Positions 7,550 through 15,975 are shown, counted from the stretch's first letter. The stretch: DNA of 25,393 bases from an uncultured Clostridium sp. (GCA_900555045.1 USJW01000069.1:1-25393); one strand, 5' to 3'. Made by a program: numbers and translations. The notes: generated by a model not told the origin, from the sequence alone.

Positions 7550-8605
7550 ATGAAAGGTAAATATATGGCATATGTAGGGTCCTACTCCTACACCGGCAAG
7601 GCCAAGGGAATTACGGTTTTTGATGTGGACGTGGAAAAGGGAATGTTTAAGGAGCGCTGTGAGATCGAGGTGGACAACTCCTCCTACGTGATCGCGTCCA
7701 GCGACGGAAAAACCCTCTACTCCATCGCCGACGAGGGCGTGGTCTCCTTCCGCATCCTGGCGAACGGAAGCCTTGCCAGACTGAACAGCGCGCCGATCCG
7801 CGGCATGAGAGGCTGCCATCTGTGCACGGACAAGGAGGACAAGTACGTGTTCGTCTCCGGCTACCACGACGGCAAGACCACGGTTCTGCGCTTAAATCCC
7901 GACGGGTCCGTGGGGAATATTGTGGACGGCGTGTTCGACAAGGGCTACGGCAGCGTCGCGGAGCGCAACTTCCGCCCCCATGTAACCTGCACCAGAAGGA
8001 CGCCGGACGGCCGCTTTGTGATGAGCGTGGACAACGGAATCGACCAGGTGAAGATCTACCGCTTCAATGAGAAGGACAGTAAGCTTGTGCAGGTGGACGC
8101 CATCCGCTGCGACTTGGAGTCCGCGCCCAGGCATTTCCGCTTCAGCTCCGACGGCCGCTTCATCTACCTGATGTATGAGTTAAAGAACGTGATCGACGTG
8201 TTCACCTACAAGACCGGCGATCGCGCTCCGGTGATCGAGAAGATCCAGACCATCTCCACCACCGGCACCGTGAAGCCGAACACCCTGGTGGCGGCCTGTG
8301 CGATGCGGCTGTCCGTGGATGAGAAATACATTTACTGCACCAACGCGGGTGAGAACACGGTCAGTATCTACAGCAGGGACGAGGAGACGGGCCTTCTCTC
8401 CATGATCTGCTGCCTGCCCATCAGCGGCGAGTACCCCAAGGACGTGGCGGTGTTCCCGGACGGCAGGCACATCGCCTCCGTGAACCACGACAGCGGCACC
8501 CTGACCTTCTTCAGCGTGGACTACGAGAAGGGACTTCTGGTGATGAGCGGCCGGGCGATTCCGGTGAATGAGCCAAACTGCTGCGCTATCGTGAAGATCA
8601 GCTGA
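7550..8605 (+). CDS. Lactonase family beta-propeller protein (6-phosphogluconolactonase-like)
   Basis: A 351-residue cytoplasmic protein of the YbhE/COG2706 family, seven-bladed propellers that include 6-phosphogluconolactonases. It opens with YVGSYSYTGKAKGITVFDVD, the family's N-terminal strand, and contains repeated blade patterns such as SSDGRFIYLMYE, SVDEKYIYCTN and VFPDGRHIASVNHD. RHFRFSSDGRF is also family-typical. The start at 7550 follows GGGAGGT by 10 bases and lies after the promoter. It precedes aroC by 36 bases. A second, better-placed propeller lactonase sits with gnd and zwf elsewhere in the window, so this copy may act on another sugar lactone; its true substrate is open. Confidence 0.85.
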   Translation: MKGKYMAYVGSYSYTGKAKGITVFDVDVEKGMFKERCEIEVDNSSYVIASSDGKTLYSIADEGVVSFRILANGSLARLNSAPIRGMRGCHLCTDKEDKYVFVSGYHDGKTTVLRLNPDGSVGNIVDGVFDKGYGSVAERNFRPHVTCTRRTPDGRFVMSVDNGIDQVKIYRFNEKDSKLVQVDAIRCDLESAPRHFRFSSDGRFIYLMYELKNVIDVFTYKTGDRAPVIEKIQTISTTGTVKPNTLVAACAMRLSVDEKYIYCTNAGENTVSIYSRDEETGLLSMICCLPISGEYPKDVAVFPDGRHIASVNHDSGTLTFFSVDYEKGLLVMSGRAIPVNEPNCCAIVKIS

Positions 8606-8641
8606 GAATAGACAAGAATCGGGACAGACAAGGAGTTAGAC

Positions 8642-9763
8642 ATGGCAGGTTCAACATATGGGACCATACTGAAGGTTATGACATGGGGGGAGTCCCACGG
8701 AAAAGGGATCGGGGTGACGGTGGACGGCTGTCCGGCGGGGCTTGCGCTCTGCGAGGCGGACATCCAGGCGTATCTGGACCGGAGAAAGCCCGGCCAGAGC
8801 AAGTTTACCACGGCCAGGAATGAGGGGGACAAGGTGGAGATTCTCTCCGGCGTGTTCGAGGGGAAGACCACCGGGACGCCCATCGCCCTGGAGGTGCGAA
8901 ACACCGACCAGCGCTCCCGCGACTACGGAAATATCATGGACGTGTACCGGCCGGGTCACGCGGATTACACCTTTGACCGGAAGTATGGCTTCCGGGATTA
9001 CCGCGGCGGAGGGCGCTCCTCCGGGCGGGAGACCATCGGGCGCGTGGCTGCGGGCGCCATCGCGGCCAAGCTCCTAGAGAGCCTGGGAGTCACGGTCACG
9101 GCCTACACGAAATCCATCGGACCTGTGTCCGTGGCGGAGGAGCGGTTTGACCTAAAGGAGATGAACCGAAACCGCCTGTACATGCCGGACGTCCAGGCCG
9201 CTGCCCGGGCGGAGGCGTACCTGGAGGAGCTTCTGGCTCGCCGCGATTCCAGCGGAGGCGTGGTGGAGTGCCGGGTGTCGGGACTTCCCGCGGGGGTGGG
9301 CGAGCCGGTGTTTGAGAAGCTGGACGCCAACCTGGCGAAGGCCATCCTGTCCATCGGGGCGGTCAAGGGCTTTGAGATCGGGGACGGGTTCGCGGCCGCG
9401 GGCGCTGTGGGCTCCGAGAACAACGATGCCTTTTTCGCTGACGGCGGGGAGGTCAAAAAGAGGACCAACCATTCCGGCGGGACGCTGGGGGGAATCAGCG
9501 ACGGCAGCGATCTGGTGCTGCGCGCCGCGTTCAAGCCCACGCCGTCCATCGCTTCCCCCCAGCGCACGGTAAACCGCGCCGGCGAGGAGACAGAGATCGA
9601 GATTCACGGGCGCCACGATCCCATCATCGTGCCCCGCGCCGTGGTGGTGGTGGAGGCCATGACGGCGCTGACGGTCTGCGACCTTCTGCTGCTGTCCATG
9701 ACGTCCCGCTTAGACCGGATTCAGGCGTTTTTCGGGCGGGATTTGGCCGTGAAAACCAAGTAA
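8642..9763 (+). CDS. aroC: Chorismate synthase
   Basis: Last step of the shikimate pathway: removes phosphate from 5-enolpyruvylshikimate-3-phosphate to form chorismate, using reduced FMN. The 373 residues match the usual length. The N-terminal TWGESHGKGIGVTVDGCPAG, the central RGGGRSSGRETIGRVAAGA and the C-terminal SGGTLGGISDG with FKPTPSI are the family signatures. AAGGAG stands 6 bases before the ATG. No other aromatic amino acid genes are nearby; it follows the lactonase gene at 36 bases and is ended by a clear terminator, so the two probably share a transcript. Confidence 0.97.
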   Translation: MAGSTYGTILKVMTWGESHGKGIGVTVDGCPAGLALCEADIQAYLDRRKPGQSKFTTARNEGDKVEILSGVFEGKTTGTPIALEVRNTDQRSRDYGNIMDVYRPGHADYTFDRKYGFRDYRGGGRSSGRETIGRVAAGAIAAKLLESLGVTVTAYTKSIGPVSVAEERFDLKEMNRNRLYMPDVQAAARAEAYLEELLARRDSSGGVVECRVSGLPAGVGEPVFEKLDANLAKAILSIGAVKGFEIGDGFAAAGAVGSENNDAFFADGGEVKKRTNHSGGTLGGISDGSDLVLRAAFKPTPSIASPQRTVNRAGEETEIEIHGRHDPIIVPRAVVVVEAMTALTVCDLLLLSMTSRLDRIQAFFGRDLAVKTK

Positions 9764-9783
9764 ATATGGGGATTTTGGGGTTT

Positions 9784-9810
9784 AAGGCTGCCGGATACGG
9801 CAGCCTTTTT
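9784..9810 (+). terminator. Terminator after aroC
   Basis: A perfect 10-bp GC-rich stem (AAGGCTGCCG at 9784-9793 and its complement at 9798-9807), GATA loop, run of T to 9810. Confidence 0.92.
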
Positions 9811-10018
9811 GACTGTCATGAAACGGGCGGCCCGCGCTTTCTTTGGCGGTCTAAACGGGGATTAAAGCGAAGGCGTGAGAGGCCATGAAAAGCGGGACGG
9901 CCGAAATGTGCCCATTGTGGTGAAAGGTGACTGAACGGACGGGCGGGGGAGAGCAGTGGCCCTATGGAAATGTTCAGTTTCCGGCCATTTGGCGGTCGGT
10001 ATTTGTTGATTAATGCGA
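9811..10018. other. Intergenic stretch without recognised gene
   Basis: About 200 bases of GC-rich sequence between the aroC terminator and the next promoter. No supported reading frame or RNA gene was seen. Around 9957-9991 there is an imperfect hairpin (TGGCC..GGAAA / TTTCC..GGCCA). It may be a remnant of an old gene. Confidence 0.4.
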
Positions 10019-10047
10019 TTGAAAAAACAGAGGGAATTCATTATAAT
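10019..10047 (+). promoter_or_regulatory. Promoter of the orphan small-protein gene
   Basis: TTGAAA (10019-10024), a 17-base spacer and perfect TATAAT (10042-10047). It gives a leader of about 58 bases. Confidence 0.8.
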
Positions 10048-10111
10048 GTTAGCGAAAATGAGTTGACCTAGTGATTGCCAAAGCCGGATTCCGGCAGATG
10101 GAGGGAAAATA

Positions 10112-10429
10112 ATGATTAAGAAATTTTTAGCGTGCACCACAATCCGCGAGCGGATTGACCTGCTTTCGAATACATTCATGGACAGCTGGTCCGAGCAGGA
10201 TTTGAACATCATTCTGAGCGCATTCAACATGAACTCTGAGGACTACGCCAGCAAGGCGGAGAAGATCTCCGCGATCGAGCAGTATCTGGCTGACTACAAG
10301 AAGCATGTGGAGCAGCAGGCTACCATGAACTGCTCTAAGATTGACAGCACACCGGTGAAGGAGTGCGGTGAGACACTGTACAAGGGAATTAACTTCGGGA
10401 CTGTTCTTAAGAATATGACGAGAGTGTAA
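10112..10429 (+). CDS. Hypothetical small protein
   Basis: A 105-residue protein that I do not recognise. GGAGGG stands 7 bases before the ATG, and the gene has its own strong promoter and a long hairpin behind it, so it is very likely real and expressed alone. It is polar, without signal peptide or membrane segment. Residues 10-65 look helical and charged (IRERIDLLSN, SAFNMNSEDY, EKISAIEQYLADYKKHVEQQ). Cysteines lie at 8, 74 and 85. The helical front and the short C-terminal tail suggest a small globular or adaptor-type protein, but no function can be given. Confidence 0.75.
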   Translation: MIKKFLACTTIRERIDLLSNTFMDSWSEQDLNIILSAFNMNSEDYASKAEKISAIEQYLADYKKHVEQQATMNCSKIDSTPVKECGETLYKGINFGTVLKNMTRV

Positions 10430-10440
10430 ATGGAAGAGAA

Positions 10441-10494
10441 GGGGCTGTTACTCCATAGCCGGAAAATCGGTTATGGAGCAACAGCCCCATTTTC
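10441..10494 (+). terminator. Long hairpin between the small-protein gene and bglA
   Basis: Arms of about 20 bp (GGGGCTGTT at 10441-10449 pairing with AACAGCCCC ending at 10488) with one mismatch and one G-T pair, then ATTTT. It ends the plus-strand gene; the T-run is short, and the minus side lacks a good T-run, so it may serve bglA only weakly. Confidence 0.7.
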
Positions 10495-10513
10495 ATGCAT
10501 GAAGACGGGAAAC

Positions 10514-11986
10514 TTAGGATTCCTCTTGCTCTAAGCATGTTCCATTTGTTCTGATGAGCTTCTGATACCAGTAAAAGCTGTCTTTTTTATATCGATTCAA
10601 ACTGCCGCCGTCTTCATTTCGATCGACATAAACAAGGCCATATCTTTTCCGAAAACCTTCCGAAGTACTGATCACATCCAGGAATGTCCATACATGATAG
10701 CCGATAACCGGTATCCCATCGTTAATCGCCTCCTTGATTTGCAATATATGCTGCTTCAAATAATCAATTCGGTAATCATCATGAATTACATTTCCTGCTT
10801 CCAGCCGATCCGGTGCGCCAAAGCCATTTTCGCAGATCATCAGCGGGAGATGACAAAGCTCATAGACATTTCGGAATGCAATATGGAGCCCGATCGGATC
10901 GACCTTCCATTTATTAAGCGGATCTTCCGGAATCAACGGATTTGTGAGACACCTGCATAAGCCCGGCAGCATTCGGCTTCTGGCATCTGTGCGGTACCGC
11001 TCCACCAACTCAGGATCCACATCCGCCGGGCAATACTCCGCTACATTAGACCGATAATAGTTAAATGCAAAAAAATCCGGTTTGCCTTCTTTAAGTATTA
11101 TCCGGTCCTCCTCGGTTATCTCCGGCGCCCAATGATTGCTTCTCAGCCATCGAAGATAATATCCGGGATACTCCCCCCGGCAATGCACATCAATCATATA
11201 GTGAAAATATAAATCATTTGCACTTCTGGCGGCTAAAACATCTTCCGGGCGGCTGCTGGCCGGAAAATGCGGTGCATATGCCATCACGGGAGCAATTTTA
11301 GCTTCAGGATCAATTCTGTGGCAGGATGCAATCGCTTTTGCACAGGCAACAAACATATGGTGATTGCATAAATGCCGAAGCTGTTCCCGTTTCAATGGAT
11401 CTTTCTCTACAATCCCCAGATATCCATCCCGCCGGATCATTGCATTTTGTTCGTTGTTGACAAGCCAGTATCGAACTCGCCCTTTAAAATGTTTGAAAAG
11501 AAATCTTGCATATCGATCAAAGTCATTGATGGATTGTCTGTCTGCCCATCCCCCATATTTTTGCTGCAATGCCAATGGAAAATCAAAATGATATAAGGTA
11601 ACGATCGGTTCTATCTTATATTCAATTAATTGATTGATAAGTTTATCATAAAAATCCACACCTCGTTGATTTGGTACCTCATCATTTCCATTTGGAAAAA
11701 TTCTCGTCCATGCAATAGAGAATCGATAAGACCTCAGTCCGCATTCCTTCATAAGTGCAAGGTCTTCTTCCCATCTGTGGTAATGATCGCTTGCAACGGT
11801 GCTGTCCGCAATCTTATCACCCGAATTTGCAAGTGCTTTTGTAGGCTCCTCCTCCGGGTCAATATTCATGCTTCTGAGGTCGGCGAGGGATAAACCTTTG
11901 CCGTCCTCCGCATATGCTCCTTCCACCTGAAAGGCTGATGTTGCACAGCCCCACAGGAATCCTTCTTTGAAATTGATTTCCGTCAT
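10514..11986 (-). CDS. bglA: GH1 6-phospho-beta-glucosidase
   Basis: Cleaves phosphorylated beta-glucosides brought in by the PTS into glucose-6-phosphate and an aglycone or glucose. From the ATG at 11986 it has 490 residues. It opens with FKEGFLWGCATSAFQVEGA, the GH1 start. The acid/base E179 sits in WLVNNEQ and the nucleophile E386 in ICENGFG. Near the end, RKRYGLVYVD contains the K and Y that in phospho-specific GH1 enzymes hold the 6-phosphate. GGGAGG lies 7 bases before this ATG; an ATG at 12001 overlapping the PTS stop is a less likely start, and one at 11989 is possible. Composition is AT-rich like the PTS gene and unlike the flanks. Confidence 0.9.
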   Translation of the reverse strand: MTEINFKEGFLWGCATSAFQVEGAYAEDGKGLSLADLRSMNIDPEEEPTKALANSGDKIADSTVASDHYHRWEEDLALMKECGLRSYRFSIAWTRIFPNGNDEVPNQRGVDFYDKLINQLIEYKIEPIVTLYHFDFPLALQQKYGGWADRQSINDFDRYARFLFKHFKGRVRYWLVNNEQNAMIRRDGYLGIVEKDPLKREQLRHLCNHHMFVACAKAIASCHRIDPEAKIAPVMAYAPHFPASSRPEDVLAARSANDLYFHYMIDVHCRGEYPGYYLRWLRSNHWAPEITEEDRIILKEGKPDFFAFNYYRSNVAEYCPADVDPELVERYRTDARSRMLPGLCRCLTNPLIPEDPLNKWKVDPIGLHIAFRNVYELCHLPLMICENGFGAPDRLEAGNVIHDDYRIDYLKQHILQIKEAINDGIPVIGYHVWTFLDVISTSEGFRKRYGLVYVDRNEDGGSLNRYKKDSFYWYQKLIRTNGTCLEQEES

Positions 11987-12000
11987 CATTTTGCCTCCCA

Positions 12001-13395
12001 TTAAACCTGATTCTTTCGTTCCTCATCTTTGTACAATATAAATGTAATGAAAAATGAAAAAACGATGGAAAATACGTATCCGATCACAGCTATAATAATA
12101 TTATTCGGATTTGCTGGATCAATAAATTGAGGTAATCCCAATATACCTGTTCCCATCAGCGATGTTGAGCGCAGATTAAAGAGTGCCATAAATGCGGCAG
12201 ATATCAGACCTGATCCAGCTACGCCAACCATTGCTTTTTTATTCTGCAGGGTCACACCATATAATGCTGGCTCTGATATTCCAAAAAAGGCCGAAATACC
12301 CGCTGAGAATGCGACCGACTTGTAGTCTTTATCGCGCGTTTTTAAAGCAACCGCAAAACAGGCTCCTGCTTCCGAGATATTATGGGCAACCTTGGCAGGT
12401 GCATTGATATAATCATAGCCCGTTGATGCAAAAGCTGCTGTCGCATAAGGAACCAATGGCTTATGCATACCTGCTGCTGTAAGAAACGGAAGGATTGCGC
12501 CGAGGATGGCAACGACAATCCAACCAAATGAATTGTGAAGGGCAAGTAAAGCATTTGTAAATATCTCACCCATCTTGAACCCGAGCGGTGAGAGAAACAT
12601 GATGGATATCGGAGCCACAACCAAAAAGCATACTACAGGGACAAAAACAATCCGTACGGCCTTTGGACATATCTTTCTGAAATTCTTTTCAACGACCGCC
12701 AGCAGCATTACCGTCAAAATTGCAGGAAAGATCTGACTGCCATAAGAATAGTTTGGTATTGCCATTCCCAAAAAAGTGATCGTCGCCTCTCCGGCCAAAA
12801 GTGACGTAAAACTCGGCAATATCGAAAGGCCTACAATAACAGAGGCAATGATCCGGTCACATCCAAGCTTGCTGGCCGTTGTAACAGCCACCATAATAGG
12901 TAAAAAGTAGAATGCGGCATCCGCTGTATAATATAATATCGAATAGATACCGCTGCTTTTCGCCAGCCATCCGGACATCACCAGTAATGTAATGATTGTT
13001 TTCAATAAGCCGGCTCCTGTAATAGCTGGCACCAGTGGATTAAAAACTCCGATCATAAAATCAAGAATCCGGTTGCCGATTTTAATCTTACCATTGTTCT
13101 TTTTGTCCGTATCTATCGGATCATCCGCTACTTTTCCACCTACATTAATCCCCAATTTAAGGATCTCATCATATACCTCTGTAACATCCTGGCCGATAAT
13201 AACCTGAAACTGCGCATTTACGACCACTCCCATAACATCCTTCATGGCCTTAATGCCCTCAATGTCTGCCTTAGAGATGTCAACCAAATTAAAACGCAGC
13301 CGTGTAGAACAATGTTCGAGATATTTCACATTTGATGGTCCCCCCACCTTTTCAAGTACATCGTGGGCAATCCGAGAATAATTTTTCTTTGACAT
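12001..13395 (-). CDS. bglP: Beta-glucoside PTS transporter subunit EIIBC
   Basis: Membrane sugar importer that phosphorylates its substrate. Residues 1-85 are the EIIB domain with the phosphorylated cysteine C29 in LEHCSTRLRFNL. Residues about 105-455 are the EIIC channel with some ten hydrophobic segments and conserved pieces such as GISEPALYGV. At 464 residues it ends after EIIC, so the EIIA domain found in many BglF-type proteins is missing and must come from another protein. The stop overlaps an ATG of the GH1 gene (TAATG), so the two genes are one operon. Substrate class is inferred from family resemblance and the GH1 partner. Confidence 0.9.
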   Translation of the reverse strand: MSKKNYSRIAHDVLEKVGGPSNVKYLEHCSTRLRFNLVDISKADIEGIKAMKDVMGVVVNAQFQVIIGQDVTEVYDEILKLGINVGGKVADDPIDTDKKNNGKIKIGNRILDFMIGVFNPLVPAITGAGLLKTIITLLVMSGWLAKSSGIYSILYYTADAAFYFLPIMVAVTTASKLGCDRIIASVIVGLSILPSFTSLLAGEATITFLGMAIPNYSYGSQIFPAILTVMLLAVVEKNFRKICPKAVRIVFVPVVCFLVVAPISIMFLSPLGFKMGEIFTNALLALHNSFGWIVVAILGAILPFLTAAGMHKPLVPYATAAFASTGYDYINAPAKVAHNISEAGACFAVALKTRDKDYKSVAFSAGISAFFGISEPALYGVTLQNKKAMVGVAGSGLISAAFMALFNLRSTSLMGTGILGLPQFIDPANPNNIIIAVIGYVFSIVFSFFITFILYKDEERKNQV

Positions 13396-13417
13396 AACGT
13401 TTCCCCCTATTGTGTTT

Positions 13418-13459
13418 TGTGAGAAATGTCACACGGCGCCATGTGAATTCTTTTCTCAC
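13418..13459. promoter_or_regulatory. Cluster of dyads between bglP and lysR
   Basis: TGTGA-N6-TCACA is perfect at 13418-13433. GGCGCC (13435-13440) follows, then TGTGA (13442-13446) and CTCAC (13455-13459). The outer pieces GTGAGAAA (13419-13426) and TTTCTCAC (13452-13459) are also exact complements, as are TCACA (13429-13433) and TGTGA (13442-13446). The whole lies in the presumed bglP leader, at or just after its start site, and upstream of the lysR promoter. Likely binding region for the LysR protein or a Crp-like regulator. Confidence 0.5.
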
Positions 13460-13461
13460 TC

Positions 13462-13490
13462 AGTATAACAGTTACAAAATAGTTTGAAAA
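13462..13490 (-). promoter_or_regulatory. Possible weak promoter of the bglP-bglA operon
   Basis: TATACT on the minus strand (13467-13462) with a weak TTTTCA 17 bases upstream (13490-13485). The poor -35 box would fit a promoter needing an activator, and it overlaps the -35 of the divergent lysR promoter. Confidence 0.35.
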
Positions 13491-13512
13491 CAGGGCTTTT
13501 GTACTGTATAAT
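13484..13512 (+). promoter_or_regulatory. Promoter of the LysR-type regulator gene
   Basis: TTGAAA (13484-13489), exactly 17 bases and TATAAT (13507-13512). Transcription starts near 13519, so the protein cannot start at the upstream codon at 13484 and the ATG at 13544 is favoured. Confidence 0.82.
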
Positions 13513-13543
13513 AGTGCTAATAGAGCTATTTGGGGGAGGGGCC

Positions 13544-14440
13544 ATGGAATACGATCAGATAGAAGCCTTCTTAAATGTTATAAAATACGGAACCATATCT
13601 GCCGCTGCAAGAAATGCCTATATGTCACAGAGCTATCTGAGCCATAAAATCAAGCTGTTAGAAGAAGAATTAGGCGTACCGCTGCTTACCAGGGGAAAGG
13701 GCTCCAAATCTGTCGAATTGACATCATACGGTACGGAATTTTTGCGTCTCGTGCAGCAATATCACTCCATCTGGAACGATATGCTTCAGATTAAAGATCA
13801 TATGGGAGTAAGCAATCTGGCGATCGGAGCTGTTGAGAGCATCAACTCTGTCATCTTTGAGCAACTGTATATTCATCATATTAAGAAACACGCTGATATT
13901 CGCCTATCCGTACACACCTACCATTCCCGCGATCTTTATTGGAAAGTTGAAAACCGGCAAATAGACCTTGCGTACGTGTACAACGAGATTAATTATGCCG
14001 ATATCCTTCTGACACCATTATATCGCGAAGCCATGTTTCTTATCTGCCGTGCGGACAGTCCTTATCATAATGATATGGACCCTGCAGATTTACCGGCAGA
14101 CAAAGAAATATATATGCGAATTAATTCTGAATATGAAATCTGGCACAACCAATACTGGCCGGACGATCATTATATGATCCGAATAACCGGAGGGCCTATG
14201 CTTTCTTACTTGCTCACTGATCCTAACTGTTGGGCGATTGCGCATATTTCTCTCATCAATGGTCTGCGAAAATATGAAAACATAAAAATATGTACGTTGA
14301 AAGTCAAAGCGCCCGATGTCGTATGTTATCAAATCGAGCACAAGCATCCTCGCCCCAGCCGCGCTGAAGCGATTCGTATTTTTAAGCAGGAAGTCATTGA
14401 ACATATTACTTCTCTTGATTATGTTATAAAGGTACCTTAA
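13544..14440 (+). CDS. LysR family transcriptional regulator
   Basis: A 298-residue regulator. Residues 1-60 are the winged helix-turn-helix (AFLNVIKYGTISAAARNAYMSQSYLSHKIKLLEEELG, then L-L-T-R-G). The rest is a LysR-type substrate-binding domain, starting with LAIGAVESINS near residue 90. GGGGAGGGG precedes the ATG at 13544 and the promoter lies before it. The gene is divergent from bglP and shares its AT-rich composition, so it most likely controls the beta-glucoside genes; the inducer is unknown. This is unusual, since such PTS genes are often controlled by BglG/LicT antiterminators. Confidence 0.9.
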   Translation: MEYDQIEAFLNVIKYGTISAAARNAYMSQSYLSHKIKLLEEELGVPLLTRGKGSKSVELTSYGTEFLRLVQQYHSIWNDMLQIKDHMGVSNLAIGAVESINSVIFEQLYIHHIKKHADIRLSVHTYHSRDLYWKVENRQIDLAYVYNEINYADILLTPLYREAMFLICRADSPYHNDMDPADLPADKEIYMRINSEYEIWHNQYWPDDHYMIRITGGPMLSYLLTDPNCWAIAHISLINGLRKYENIKICTLKVKAPDVVCYQIEHKHPRPSRAEAIRIFKQEVIEHITSLDYVIKVP

Positions 14441-14447
14441 AAGGGGC

Positions 14448-14494
14448 AAAAAATCCGGCAGTAGAATCCAAAAGAGGATCCCTGCCGGATTTTT
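14448..14494. terminator. Bidirectional terminator between lysR and the MATE gene
   Basis: AAAAATCCGGCAG (14449-14461) pairs perfectly with CTGCCGGATTTTT (14482-14494), with A and T runs on the two sides. It ends lysR (plus) and the MATE gene with anything read through from zwf (minus). It also marks the right edge of the AT-rich block. Confidence 0.88.
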
Positions 14495-14527
14495 ATGAGT
14501 GGAATATGGCGCTGTCCTATAAACTGG

Positions 14528-15889
14528 TTAACGTCCCTGCTGCTCGAAGCCGTGCACCCATTTCCCCTTGAGAAAGTACACGAGGAACACGATGGAGCTG
14601 AGGCTCCAGGTGAGGGGGTAGGCCCAGAATACCATGCGGATATCCGGGATAAAGTGGACGCTGATGGTGATGTAGGTCACGCGGACGATGCACCAGAACA
14701 GCAGCATGACCACCATGGGGACGGAGGATTTCCCGGCGCCCCGCAGGATTCCCGCGATGCAGTGGGAGAAGGCCAGCAGGAAGTAGAACAGGGCGTTGTT
14801 GCGGGCCTCGGCCACGCCGTAGGCGATCACCTGGGGATCCCGGTTGAAGGCGGCGATCAGCACCGGCGAGAAGCGGTAGATCAGAACGCCCACCAGCTCC
14901 GCTGTGGTGATGGAGCAGAGGATGCCGAACACCGCGCCCTTCTTGGCCCGGTCGTACTGCCCGGCGCCCAGGTTCTGGCTGACGAAGGTGGTCATGGCCA
15001 GGGCGAAGCAGGTGATGGGCAGAAAGCCGAAGCCCTCGATCTTGGAGTAGGCCCCGCAGCCCGCCACCGCCATTTTGCCGAATTTATTGATGTTGGACTG
15101 GACGACCACGTTGGCGAAGGCGATGATGGAGTTCTGGAAGCCGGCCGGGAGACCGTTGGAGGTGATCTGGCGCAGCATGAGCGGATCAAAGCGGATCATG
15201 CGCAGAGCAATCCGGTACTCGGCGTCGGTTTGCATAAGCCGGAGCAGGCACAGCAGGGCGCTGATGAACTGGGACAGGATGGTCGCAAAGGCCGCGGAGC
15301 CCACGCCCAGGCCGAATCCCGCGATGAATACCAGGTCTAAGACCACGTTGATGGCGGAGGAGATAATCAGGTAGACCAGTGGGTGGCGGCTGTCGCCCAC
15401 GGACTGCAGGATTCCCACGAACACGTTGTACATCACAAAGGACAGGGATCCGGCAAAATAGATCCGGAAGTAGATGACCGACTGGGGCATCACGTCCTCC
15501 GGCGTGCCCATGAGCCGCAGGATATAGGGGGTGAGGAGGACGCCGCTGACGGTGAGAAACACTCCGGCCGCCAGCCCGAGGGCCACGGTGGTGTGCACGG
15601 CCAGACGGACGTTCTCTCCCTGGCGCGCCCCATAATATCGGGCGATCACCACACCCGCGCCCATGGCGACGCCGTTAAAGAAGCCGACCATCAGAAAGAT
15701 CAGGTTGCCGGAGGAACTGACCGCCGCCAGCGCGTTGCTCCCCAGAAAATTTCCCACAATCAGGGAGTCGGCGGTATTGTAGAGCTGCTGGAACAGATTT
15801 CCCAGAAACAACGGGATCGCAAAGGCAATAATTTTTCTTCCGATGGGCCCTTGGGTCATCAGGTTTTCGGGTGTATTTGGTTTACTCAT
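14528..15889 (-). CDS. MATE family multidrug/cation antiporter
   Basis: Inner-membrane exporter of 453 residues with about twelve hydrophobic segments in two MatE halves. The first half begins IIAFAIPLFLGNLFQQLYNTADSLIVG, the typical DinF/NorM-like start, with the Q-Q-L-Y-N-T-x-D motif; GSAAFATILSQF is also typical. It would expel drugs or metabolites with sodium or proton counterflow; substrate unknown. The ATG at 15889 has GGAG about 11 bases upstream; a GTG at 15898 is possible but too near that site. It follows zwf by 86 bases with no terminator seen between them and only a weak candidate promoter, so read-through from the pgl-gnd-zwf operon is possible. Confidence 0.9.
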   Translation of the reverse strand: MSKPNTPENLMTQGPIGRKIIAFAIPLFLGNLFQQLYNTADSLIVGNFLGSNALAAVSSSGNLIFLMVGFFNGVAMGAGVVIARYYGARQGENVRLAVHTTVALGLAAGVFLTVSGVLLTPYILRLMGTPEDVMPQSVIYFRIYFAGSLSFVMYNVFVGILQSVGDSRHPLVYLIISSAINVVLDLVFIAGFGLGVGSAAFATILSQFISALLCLLRLMQTDAEYRIALRMIRFDPLMLRQITSNGLPAGFQNSIIAFANVVVQSNINKFGKMAVAGCGAYSKIEGFGFLPITCFALAMTTFVSQNLGAGQYDRAKKGAVFGILCSITTAELVGVLIYRFSPVLIAAFNRDPQVIAYGVAEARNNALFYFLLAFSHCIAGILRGAGKSSVPMVVMLLFWCIVRVTYITISVHFIPDIRMVFWAYPLTWSLSSIVFLVYFLKGKWVHGFEQQGR

Positions 15890-15975
15890 TTCACGCACGT
15901 CTCCGGTATCTATTTGCGCGCGGGGCGCCTGATGTTATTCTACTACAGAACGGTGGGAAATGAAAGCCCGGCAAG

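Noticed and set aside
13418..13433. A true cAMP-CRP site
   Set aside because: The consensus match is exact, but cAMP-CRP control is not established for this type of organism; recorded only as a dyad.
14495..15340. 281-codon open frame opposite the MATE gene
   Set aside because: Composition (Asp, Gly, His, Glu rich) is the typical antisense image of a membrane protein, and it starts at the edge of a terminator.
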